The translations under genes were made by a program, and so were the position numbers. Source: JBHFEI01 sp041928815 (GTDB taxonomy: Bacteria; Pseudomonadota; Alphaproteobacteria; Rhizobiales; Rhizobiaceae). Taken from it: 5,256 bases of DNA. Below the pieces are notes generated by a model. It ran no database searches and was not told the origin of the DNA. It saw nothing but the letters and a program-made list of their open reading frames with translations. Below, piece by piece: positions 1 to 5,256 of the stretch. Within the stretch, counting starts at the first letter, position 1. Each line of letters opens with the position of its first letter. The stretch is from assembly GCF_041928815.1 (NCBI RefSeq), contig NZ_JBHFEI010000043.1, positions 1-5,256 on the forward strand, given 5' to 3'.

Positions 1-6
1 CGCCGT

Positions 7-1449
7 TCAAGCGCCTGCGGACAGGATGTTCTGCTTGATGAGTTTAGCGGAGAGGTTTGGTTGTTCGAGGTAGGGGAGGTGGCCTGTTCTGGGGAGGAGG
101 TGGAGGGCGGCGTGGGGGGGGATGCTGGTGTGGGTTGGGTGCGGGACGATGCGGTCGTTCTGGCCGGCGATGATGCGGGTGGGGCCGGTGTAGCGGGCGA
201 CGGCGTCGCGCACGGAGAAGAGCTGGGTGTCGCCGGCGAAGATGCCGGAGGCGAGGCGCTTCTGGTTGGCGACCATGTCGGTGCCCTCGCGCGCGGCGAT
301 CGTGGCGCGGATCAGCACCGGCGGCAGCACGGCCGGGTCGTCGACGAGCTCGTCGAACCAGGGTTTCAGCGCGGCCTCCGAGGTGGCGGCGAGCACGCCG
401 GCGATGTAATCGCCGTTGATCTTCGGCCCGAGGCCGGCGGGCGAGATGAGCGTCAGCGAGCGCAGGTCGAGATCGCCGCCGCCGGCGAGCGCCGCCGCGA
501 CGGCAGCACCGAGCGAGTGGCCGACGAGATGCAGCCGCTCGACCTTCTCCGCGCTAAGCGCCTTGCGCACCGAGGCGACGAGGCCGTCGAAGTCGAGCGC
601 GGCGAGCGCGGCGGACGAGCCGTGGCCGGGCAGGTCGATGCCGAGCACCGGGTTCGACAGGTTGAGATGGGCGAGGAAGGGCCGCCAGGCGGCCAGTTCG
701 CCGCCGAAGCCGTGGATCAGCAGCACCGGATCGCCGCTGCCGGACTGCAGGCTGCGCAGCGCCAGGCCGCCGGCGGCGGAGGAAGCGGAGGCCGCCGATG
801 CGCCGCCGCTGAAGGCGAGCACCGTGCCCGGCCCCTTGGCGCGCGCCGCCTCGACGTCGCGCTTGACCACCGCGCCGCGCGGACCCGAGCCGCGAATGGC
901 GGAAAGATCGAGCCCGGCGGCGGCGGCCAGCCGGCGCGCCAGCGGCGAGGAGCCACCCGTGCCGGTCTTCAGCAGCGCCGTTTCGACAGCCACGGGCTGT
1001 GCGACAGCCACGGGCTGTGCGACAGCCGCGGACTGCGCGGCAGCCGAAGGCCTGGCCTCGTCGGCGGCGGCGGCCGCGACGATCGACTGGATGCTCTCCC
1101 CGGAGAAGGAGGCGTTCGCCTCGGCCTTCGCCTCATCCGCCTTCGCTGCGCCAGAGGCCGCCGAAGCCCCTGCCGAAGGCTGTGTCGAAGACACTGCCGA
1201 AGGCAGTTCGCCGGGCTCGCCGACCATCATCAGCGGTTCGAGCACGGTGGCCATGTCGCCGACCTTGTAGCGGATCTCGATGATCGTGCCGGTCTCGAAG
1301 GCCTCGACCTCGAAGGTCGCCTTCTCCGATTCCACCTCGGCGACGATGTCGCCCTTCTTCACCGGATCGCCGAGCTTCACCAGGATCGCGATCACCTTGC
1401 CCTCGGTCAGGTCCTGGCCGACCTGCGGCATCAATATGGGACGGGCCAT
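7..1449 (-). CDS. acoC: AcoC-type E2: lipoyl domain, E3/E1-binding domain and alpha/beta hydrolase
   Basis: E2 component that carries the acyl group from E1 on a swinging lipoyl arm and hands it to CoA. Of 480 residues, 2-77 form a biotinyl/lipoyl domain with the lipoylated Lys43 in an EKA turn. An Ala-rich flexible linker (about 82-165) follows. Residues 167-203 (SSPLARRLAAAAGLDL onward, then GSGPRGAVVKRDV) are a peripheral-subunit-binding domain. From about 232 to 475 comes an alpha/beta hydrolase with HGFGG (246-250, oxyanion region), GHSLG (310-314, nucleophile Ser312), GQNDRIVP (429-436, Asp432) and GHLPYLEQP (456-464, His457). There is no HxxxDG motif of the normal 2-oxo acid dehydrogenase acyltransferase domain. 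Lipoyl plus hydrolase is the hallmark of acetoin dehydrogenase AcoC; typical AcoC is about 370 residues, as I recall without the binding domain, so this one is long. The gene is complete; the next operon gene would lie beyond base 1. Confidence 0.93.
   Translation of the reverse strand: MARPILMPQVGQDLTEGKVIAILVKLGDPVKKGDIVAEVESEKATFEVEAFETGTIIEIRYKVGDMATVLEPLMMVGEPGELPSAVSSTQPSAGASAASGAAKADEAKAEANASFSGESIQSIVAAAAADEARPSAAAQSAAVAQPVAVAQPVAVETALLKTGTGGSSPLARRLAAAAGLDLSAIRGSGPRGAVVKRDVEAARAKGPGTVLAFSGGASAASASSAAGGLALRSLQSGSGDPVLLIHGFGGELAAWRPFLAHLNLSNPVLGIDLPGHGSSAALAALDFDGLVASVRKALSAEKVERLHLVGHSLGAAVAAALAGGGDLDLRSLTLISPAGLGPKINGDYIAGVLAATSEAALKPWFDELVDDPAVLPPVLIRATIAAREGTDMVANQKRLASGIFAGDTQLFSVRDAVARYTGPTRIIAGQNDRIVPHPTHTSIPPHAALHLLPRTGHLPYLEQPNLSAKLIKQNILSAGA
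985..1038. repeat. Three 18-base tandem repeats in the E2 linker
   Basis: GACAGCCACGGGCTGTGC occurs at 985-1002 and again, identical, at 1003-1020; a third copy at 1021-1038 differs at three positions. On the coding strand each unit gives a hexapeptide of the AVAQPV type, so the linker between the lipoyl and binding domains is built from VAQPVA repeats. It is in frame and probably varies in copy number between strains. It is a simple flexible-linker expansion with no separate function implied. Confidence 0.85.
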
Positions 1450-1457
1450 TGTTCATA

Positions 1458-1462
1458 TCCTC
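1458..1462 (-). promoter_or_regulatory. Ribosome binding site of the E2 gene
   Basis: GAGGA on the minus strand lies 8 bases before the ATG at 1449 in the 26-base gap after the transaldolase stop. Another ATG at 1456 is only one base from this site and opens a different frame with no family resemblance, so it is not the start. Confidence 0.7.
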
Positions 1463-1475
1463 TTGAATGGCAGGG

Positions 1476-2729
1476 TCAGGCGACGCGGCGGCGGGCCGCC
1501 TCGACGGCGCGGGCGACGAAGTCGACGGTCTTGCGGGTGGCGGCGGCGAACTCGGACGCCGTGGCGGCAAAGGCGGCGAAGCGCGCGAACTCCTCCGGAC
1601 GCATGCCGTCAAAATCATAGGCCTGGCGGAAGTAGGGCAGCGTGCGCAGCTTCTCGATCAGCTCCGGCGACGCGTCCGTGTCGATCGCGCGAGCGTCGAA
1701 GTCGGGCAGCCGGTCCTCCGCCTGCATCAGCTGCGCTATATAGCCGGGCGGGCAGGTGTAGACCATGTCCGAGCCGGCGATCAGCGCGATATGGCCGCTC
1801 GAGGCGCGTCCGCCCGGACCCTCGTCCGTCACCCGCATCGAGCATTGCAGCATCTTGCTCGGATGGCCGCGCTCCTTGCCCCAGCGATAGGCCCGCTTCA
1901 GCACCGCGATCTCGCCGAGCAGGATCTCCTCGGCGGTCAGGCTGAGGCCGCGCGCCTCGGCCTGCGCCTTCAGGTCGCCGACATTGCCGAGCCGGGCCGA
2001 CATGTGGGTGATGACCGAGCGCCAGCGGGAAAGGTCGATGCCGGCCGCTCTTGCCCGTTCGAGCCCGCGCGAGACGGCCTCCATGCAGGCGATGTATTGC
2101 GGCACGGTGAACGAGGTCGTGTTGTTGGTGGAGATGCCGCGCGCCGTCAGTTCCTCGATGACCGCATAGCCCTCCTTCGAGCCCGGCACCTTGACCATGA
2201 CGTTCGGCGCCACCTCGGCGAGTTCGAGGCCCTGGGCCAGCATCGCGTCGTAGTCGGTGACGAAGCGCGGGTCGACCTGGCCGGAGACGAGGCCGTACTT
2301 GCCGCCCGAGACGTCGTAGACCGCGCGGATCATCGCCGCGCCCGCCGCCACCACCTCGAGATAGAGCGCCCAGTAGATCGCCTCGACGTCGTCGTTCGGG
2401 CGTTCCCTGGCGATCGCGGCGATGCGCCCGGCCCAGAAGCCGGGATCGGCCTCGATCGCCTGGAGCGAGAGCGGCGGGTTGGTGGTGACGCCGCGAAAGC
2501 CCATCGTCCCTTTCCCGGCCGCCGTCTCCGCGTCGAAGAGCCGGGTCAGCTGCGCCTCCCAGGCCGCCGTCTTCTCCGGCGGCGCCTTGGCGAGAACCCC
2601 CGCCTTCCAGCCGGCATAGACGAGCGGCGAGGAATCCCACCAGATCTCGCAGTCGGGGTTGGTGGCGGCGAGCTTTTCCAGGACGTGGAGGGAAGAGGCG
2701 GGGCTCATTGCGGAAGCGGGCTCAGACAT
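1476..2729 (-). CDS. Transaldolase-family protein, possible aldolase
   Basis: Class I (Schiff-base) aldolase of the transaldolase family, cytoplasmic. The 417 residues are longer than E. coli TalB (about 317). Seen: WWDSSPL (30-36, Asp32 matching the catalytic Asp17 of TalB), GVTTNPPL (80-87, the family TNP signature), SGQVDPRF (149-156), VMVKVPGSKEG (177-187, Lys180 the probable Schiff-base lysine), STNNTTSF (200-207), HMSARLG (242-248, Arg246 matching the phosphate-binding Arg181), CSMR (296-299) and IAGSDMVYTCPP (317-328). Gln151 stands where TalB has Glu96; fructose-6-phosphate aldolases also have Gln there. A Gly-rich insert of about ten residues follows CSMR. Start ATG 2729 has AGGA 9 bases upstream; a later ATG at 2708 has no such site. 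It ends 26 bases before the E2 gene, so the two are surely co-transcribed. Its substrate is unknown; coupling to the dehydrogenase is inferred from position. Confidence 0.9.
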   Translation of the reverse strand: MSEPASAMSPASSLHVLEKLAATNPDCEIWWDSSPLVYAGWKAGVLAKAPPEKTAAWEAQLTRLFDAETAAGKGTMGFRGVTTNPPLSLQAIEADPGFWAGRIAAIARERPNDDVEAIYWALYLEVVAAGAAMIRAVYDVSGGKYGLVSGQVDPRFVTDYDAMLAQGLELAEVAPNVMVKVPGSKEGYAVIEELTARGISTNNTTSFTVPQYIACMEAVSRGLERARAAGIDLSRWRSVITHMSARLGNVGDLKAQAEARGLSLTAEEILLGEIAVLKRAYRWGKERGHPSKMLQCSMRVTDEGPGGRASSGHIALIAGSDMVYTCPPGYIAQLMQAEDRLPDFDARAIDTDASPELIEKLRTLPYFRQAYDFDGMRPEEFARFAAFAATASEFAAATRKTVDFVARAVEAARRRVA

Positions 2730-2827
2730 CGGGGGCGGTCCTGTTCTTCAGGGGCGTCAGCGGCGCAAGGCGCGGGATCGCGGGCGTCCGGCGGCGCGGG
2801 CTGCAACACTTCGGGTTCGATCTGCGT

Positions 2828-2854
2828 CCGTCAGGCTCAGGGCGAGCCGGACGG
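2828..2854. repeat. Imperfect stem-loop in the E1-beta/transaldolase spacer
   Basis: GGCTC at 2834-2838 pairs with GAGCC at 2844-2848 around a 5-base loop. After a 3-by-3 mismatch the stem continues with CCG (2828-2830) and CGG (2852-2854). An alternative pairing is CGTCCG (2825-2830) with CGGACG (2848-2853). The core TCAGGCTCAGGGCGAGCC resembles the short intergenic repeats with a CTCAGG core that are common in GC-rich proteobacteria; that resemblance is from memory and was not searched. Confidence 0.4.
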
Positions 2855-2953
2855 GCTCCAGGCGTTTCGGCGTCCTTCGGCCGTTCGGGAAAGCCGCAAT
2901 GCGCGTGTCCCCGACGAAGGGCGGGCCCGGGCGGCGCGCCCAGGCGGGGAGCC

Positions 2954-2969
2954 GCCCCTGTTCAGGGGC
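2954..2969. repeat. Perfect 7-base inverted repeat, 54 bp after E1-beta start of spacer region
   Basis: GCCCCTG at 2954-2960 pairs with CAGGGGC at 2963-2969, leaving a 2-base spacer (in practice a 6-bp stem with a 4-base loop). It lies about 40 bases downstream of the E1-beta stop codon (3009) in the direction of transcription. There is no following T run on the minus strand, so it is not a canonical terminator. It could be an RNA-stabilising hairpin protecting the 3' end of the E1 message. Confidence 0.55.
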
Positions 2970-3008
2970 CCGGCGCGCGACGCCCGTCGGCCAGGCGCCG
3001 GGACAGGG

Positions 3009-4019
3009 TCACTCGGCGGCGATCGCCAGCGGCTTGGCGTGCAGCGTGCGGCGCACGGCGGCGACCACGTCGTCGACCTGCGGCACGCTCGCCTTTTCCA
3101 GTTCCAGGTTGAACGGGATCGGGATGTTCAGGCCCGCGACGATCTCCACCGGCGCGTCGAGGTCGTAGAAGGCCTCCTCCTGGATGATCGAGCAGATGTC
3201 GGAAGCGACGCCGCCGCGGCGCACCGCCTCCTGCACGATCACCACCCGGTTGGTCTTTGCCACCGACGACAGGATCATCTCCTTGTCGAGCGGCACCAGC
3301 GTGCGCGGGTCGATCACCTCGACGTCGATGCCCTCCTCGGCGAGCTTGGCCGCCGCCTCCAGCGCGCGCGGCACCATGTTCGACCAGGCGATCACCGTCA
3401 CGTCCTTGCCGGCGCGCTTGATGTCGCCCTTGCCGAACGCGATCACATGCTCGCCGTCCGGAACCAGGCCCTTGGTCATGTAGAGGTGCTTGTGCTCCAG
3501 GAACATCACCGGATCCTGCTGGCGCAGCGCATACTTCAGGAGGCCCTTGGCATCCGCCGGCGTCGAGGGCATCACCACCTTCAGGCCCGGAATGTGGTAG
3601 AACAGCGCCTCGAGGCTCTGGGAGTGCTGCGCCGCGACACCGCCGCCCGTGCCCCCTTGCGTGCGCATGATGAAGGGAACCCGGCCGTCGCCGCCGGTCA
3701 TCAGCCGGAACTTCGCCGCCTGGTTGACCAGCATGTCCATGCCGAGCATGGCGAAGTCGATGTAGAGGATCTCCACCACCGGGCGGGCGCCGGCGATCGC
3801 GGCCCCCACGCCGACGCCGATCATGCCGGCCTCCGCGATCGGCGTGTCGCGCACCCGCGCCGGGCCGTACTTCGCCAGCAGGCCTTCCGTCACCTTGTAG
3901 GACCCGCCGCGCTCGGCGATGCCTTCGCCGATGATGAACACGGTCGCGTCGCGCGCCATCTCCTCGTCGAGCGCCTCGCGCAGCGCGTCGCGATACATCA
4001 TTTCCCTTGCTGCCGTCAT
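3009..4019 (-). CDS. acoB: TPP-dependent acetoin dehydrogenase-type E1, beta subunit
   Basis: Beta subunit of the E1 heterotetramer; it completes the thiamine diphosphate site with the alpha subunit and docks on E2. The protein has 336 residues, normal for the family. The N-terminal pyrimidine-binding domain shows GEGIAERGGSYKVTEGL (31-47), RDTPIAEAG (57-65) with Glu63 as the probable catalytic glutamate that activates the cofactor, PVVEILYIDF (80-89), and QHSQSLEALF (131-140) with the conserved active-site His132. PGLKVVMPSTPADAKGLL (144-161) leads into the C-terminal transketolase-like domain, which contains VIDPRTLVPLD (235-245), IVQEA (261-265) and the terminal NIPIPFN...LEKA signature (298-310). 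No key residue is missing. Start chosen at ATG 4019 from the AAGGGAG site; TTG 4055 is the alternative. Family is sure; acetoin as substrate is inferred from the neighbouring alpha and E2 genes. Confidence 0.94.
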   Translation of the reverse strand: MTAAREMMYRDALREALDEEMARDATVFIIGEGIAERGGSYKVTEGLLAKYGPARVRDTPIAEAGMIGVGVGAAIAGARPVVEILYIDFAMLGMDMLVNQAAKFRLMTGGDGRVPFIMRTQGGTGGGVAAQHSQSLEALFYHIPGLKVVMPSTPADAKGLLKYALRQQDPVMFLEHKHLYMTKGLVPDGEHVIAFGKGDIKRAGKDVTVIAWSNMVPRALEAAAKLAEEGIDVEVIDPRTLVPLDKEMILSSVAKTNRVVIVQEAVRRGGVASDICSIIQEEAFYDLDAPVEIVAGLNIPIPFNLELEKASVPQVDDVVAAVRRTLHAKPLAIAAE

Positions 4020-4237
4020 CTGATCCGTCTCCCTTGGGAACCGCGTCCGCTCCAAAAGCCCGCCCGCTCCGCCTTCGTTCCTGTTCCGGTCTCTAAAGCC
4101 CGGTTCTCACATCGCCTGCCGTCGCCTCGCCCCGCCGGGGCAAGACCCCCGCCACGGGCCGCACCCCTCGCAGGGGTCGCAGCCCCGCGGGGGCCGCGCT
4201 TCTCGCACCGGCCGTGCCGGCGCACCCCTCGCAGGGG
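4020..4237. other. Intergenic spacer, E1-alpha to E1-beta (218 bases)
   Basis: No gene found. The part near E1-alpha holds the hairpin array; the part near E1-beta (4020-4128) holds the E1-beta ribosome binding site and otherwise nothing I recognise. The spacing is long for two subunits of one heterotetramer, which in most operons are adjacent or overlapping. An open stretch upstream of E1-beta, in frame with it back to a TTG at 4055, is read here as non-coding because a better ATG with a Shine-Dalgarno follows. Confidence 0.7.
4029..4035 (-). promoter_or_regulatory. Ribosome binding site of E1-beta (decides its start)
   Basis: AAGGGAG on the minus strand is a good match to the anti-Shine-Dalgarno sequence and lies 9 bases before the ATG at 4019. 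The longer reading from TTG at 4055 would put this site inside the coding region, and its extra 12 residues do not resemble the family N-terminus. The ATG at 4019 is therefore the preferred start. Confidence 0.75.
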
Positions 4238-4238
4238 T
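4129..4238. repeat. Array of five short GC-rich stem-loops between E1-alpha and E1-beta
   Basis: Five perfect inverted repeats with 3-base loops: 4129-4141 (GCCCC/GGGGC), 4163-4177 (ACCCCT/AGGGGT), 4182-4194 (GCCCC/GGGGC), 4208-4220 (CCGGC/GCCGG) and 4224-4238 (ACCCCT/AGGGGT). The last touches the E1-alpha stop codon (TAA, 4240-4238). The second and fifth lie in an exact 18-base direct repeat, CGCACCCCTCGCAGGGGT, at 4160-4177 and 4221-4238. None is followed by a T run on either strand, so these are not standard intrinsic terminators. They could stabilise or process the mRNA, act as partial terminators that set the alpha:beta ratio, or be a dispersed repeat family. The repeats are certain; the role is unknown. 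Confidence 0.75.
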
Positions 4239-5224
4239 TAGTAGATGGCGGCGAATTCGCGGAATTCCGCCACGCCGACCTCGCCGCTCGCCCTGGAGAA
4301 TTCCACCGCGTCCTCGAATTCCTGGCGGATCTCCGCCTCGATCGCCTCGATCTCGGAGGCCTCGATGTCGGTCATCTTCGTCAGCGCGTCGCGCGCCCGG
4401 TCGACCGGATCGCGCTCCTTGTAATAGGCGAGGCGATCGGCCGGCATGTACTTGCCGGGATCGTTGACGTGGTGGCCCATGTGGCGATAGGTCTTCGCCT
4501 CGATCAGCACCGGACCCTTGCCGGCCCGGCAGGTCTCGACCGCCTGCTTCATCACCTCGTAGACCGCCAGCGGATCGTTGCCGTCGACCTGGTGGCTCTC
4601 GACGCCGATCGCGGTGCCGCGCTTGTAGAGATCGGTCTCGCGCGTCGATTCCTCGATCTTCGTCGACACCGCATACTGGTTGTTCTCGATGACGAGCACG
4701 AAGGAGAGGTTCCAGATCGCCGCGAGGTTCAGCGATTCCAGGAAGGTGCCGTTGTTCGACGCCCCGTCCGTCGTGAACGTCACCGTCACCGCGTCGTTGC
4801 CCTTGATCTGGTTGGCGAGCGCCGCACCCACGCCGAGCGGCGTGCCCGCGCCGACGATGCCGTTCGCGCCGAGATTGCCGACCGAGATGTCGGCGATGTG
4901 CATCGAGCCGCCATAGCCCTTGCAGTAGCCCGTCTCCTTCTGCAGAAGCTCCGCCACCATCTTCTTCACGTCCGCGCCCCAGGCGATGCAGTGGCCGTGG
5001 CCGCGATGCGTCGAGGCGATGTAATCCCCCTCCTTCAGCGCCGCGCAAACCCCCGTCGCAATCCCCTCCTGGCCGAGATACGGATGGAAATATCCCCGGA
5101 TCAGACCCTGACGGTAAAGCTTGATCCCCTCCGTCTCAAACACACGGATCTTCAGCGCCGTCCGGTACATCCCCTCCAGCAACGCACGCGACGGCGCATT
5201 CGGATGCCTCGTCTCTCCTGCCAT
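4238..5224 (-). CDS. acoA: TPP-dependent acetoin dehydrogenase-type E1, alpha subunit
   Basis: Alpha subunit of a heterotetrameric E1 that uses thiamine diphosphate to cleave an acyloin or 2-oxo acid and pass the acyl group to the lipoyl arm of E2; cytoplasmic. The 328-residue protein has the normal family length. Seen in order: GQEGIATG (51-58), the HRGHGH block (73-78), GGSMHIAD (105-112), GANGIVG (119-125, Asn121 where pyruvate dehydrogenase alpha chains usually have His), the TPP/Mg motif region TDGASNNG (152-159) closed by ENNQYA (180-185), and the active-site loop YRHMGHHVNDPGKY (246-259). The GANGIVG block and the AcoC-like E2 encoded nearby favour an acetoin-type enzyme over pyruvate dehydrogenase, but the substrate is not proven. 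Oddity: the usual GDG reads TDG. I chose the ATG at 5224 over an in-frame TTG at 5227 because GGGAG lies 9 bases upstream. Gene identity is sure; the acoA symbol is by analogy. Confidence 0.93.
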   Translation of the reverse strand: MAGETRHPNAPSRALLEGMYRTALKIRVFETEGIKLYRQGLIRGYFHPYLGQEGIATGVCAALKEGDYIASTHRGHGHCIAWGADVKKMVAELLQKETGYCKGYGGSMHIADISVGNLGANGIVGAGTPLGVGAALANQIKGNDAVTVTFTTDGASNNGTFLESLNLAAIWNLSFVLVIENNQYAVSTKIEESTRETDLYKRGTAIGVESHQVDGNDPLAVYEVMKQAVETCRAGKGPVLIEAKTYRHMGHHVNDPGKYMPADRLAYYKERDPVDRARDALTKMTDIEASEIEAIEAEIRQEFEDAVEFSRASGEVGVAEFREFAAIY

Positions 5225-5232
5225 CAAAACTT

Positions 5233-5238
5233 TCTCCC
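5233..5238 (-). promoter_or_regulatory. Ribosome binding site of E1-alpha
   Basis: On the minus strand GGGAGA ends 8 bases before the ATG at 5224 and 5 bases before the alternative TTG at 5227. Both spacings are usable, so it supports a start here but does not by itself exclude TTG. ATG is preferred as the stronger codon. Only about 30 bases of upstream sequence are present, and no promoter can be read in them. Confidence 0.65.
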
Positions 5239-5256
5239 GTCATTGCCACGTTCTTG

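Larger units (their letters stand above)
2730..3008. other. GC-rich intergenic spacer, E1-beta to transaldolase (279 bases)
   Basis: I find no gene with a ribosome binding site or recognisable product here. E1-beta ends with its usual C-terminus, so the region is not a broken extension of it. It contains at least two inverted repeats (annotated separately), an 8-base palindrome GGCGCGCC at 2933-2940, and the transaldolase ribosome binding site, AGGA at 2742-2739, 9 bases from the ATG. No clear -35/-10 pair is visible, though an internal promoter cannot be excluded. Confidence 0.65.

Noticed and set aside
61..1620. A 519-codon open frame on the plus strand antisense to the E2 gene.
   Set aside because: Low-complexity Arg/Gly/Ala product, opposite a full lipoyl-hydrolase protein with all motifs in place. 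It is a shadow frame.
2700..2810. A short minus-strand open frame from a GTG or TTG upstream of the transaldolase, overlapping its start, with an acidic, Pro-rich product.
   Set aside because: No ribosome binding site before its possible starts and no recognisable product. It is probably chance in GC-rich sequence.
4020..4055. A 12-residue N-terminal extension of E1-beta from a TTG.
   Set aside because: It reads through the strong AAGGGAG site and adds residues unlike the family N-terminus. ATG at 4019 is better.
4129..4238. The hairpins as intrinsic transcription terminators of E1-alpha.
   Set aside because: No T run follows any stem on the minus strand, stems are only 5 to 6 base pairs, and terminating here would cut off the partner E1-beta subunit.
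4129..4238. The regular hairpins as a CRISPR array.
   Set aside because: Only two identical 18-base copies, the other units differ in sequence, and there are no uniform 30-base-type spacers.
1467..4241. A 924-codon open frame on the plus strand running antisense to the transaldolase and E1-beta genes.
   Set aside because: Its product is rich in Arg, His, Asp and Ala with no domain I recognise, the pattern expected of the complement of GC-rich genes. It crosses both spacers, while the minus strand encodes clear family proteins with ribosome binding sites.
3009..5224. E1-alpha and E1-beta as pyruvate dehydrogenase (PdhA/PdhB).
   Set aside because: The alpha chain has GANGIVG rather than the GGHGIVG usual in pyruvate dehydrogenase, beta lacks the N-terminal lipoyl domain common in alphaproteobacterial PdhB, and E2 is of AcoC type. 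Substrate is still unproven.

Overview
This is a GC-rich window whose genes all lie on the minus strand. The wobble positions are heavily G/C, and the protein sequences resemble alphaproteobacteria, most likely Hyphomicrobiales (rhizobial relatives). That placement is an impression from composition and protein style, not a computed assignment. The genes look chromosomal-type and intact; I see no mobile element, tRNA, rRNA or CRISPR.

In the direction of transcription (right to left) there are four complete genes. The first two encode the alpha (5224-4238) and beta (4019-3009) subunits of a thiamine-diphosphate-dependent E1 dehydrogenase of the acetoin dehydrogenase type. The third is a 417-residue transaldolase-family protein (2729-1476). 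The fourth is an AcoC-type E2 (1449-7), with a lipoyl domain, a peripheral-subunit-binding domain and a C-terminal alpha/beta hydrolase in place of the usual acyltransferase domain. No E3 (dihydrolipoyl dehydrogenase) and no promoter are visible, so the operon probably extends beyond one or both ends of the window.

The spacing is uneven. Transaldolase and E2 are 26 bases apart. E1-alpha and E1-beta are separated by 218 bases holding an array of short GC-rich hairpins, including an 18-base direct repeat. E1-beta and transaldolase are separated by 279 GC-rich bases with further inverted repeats and no convincing gene.

A plausible working model is that the E1/E2 proteins (with an E3 from elsewhere) oxidatively cleave an acyloin such as acetoin, giving acetyl-CoA plus an aldehyde. 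The transaldolase-family protein keeps the Schiff-base lysine but has Gln where classical transaldolases have the catalytic Glu, as in fructose-6-phosphate aldolase. It may therefore be an aldolase that releases a hydroxyketone feeding the dehydrogenase. That coupling would be an unusual catabolic route. It is inference from co-location and one active-site residue.
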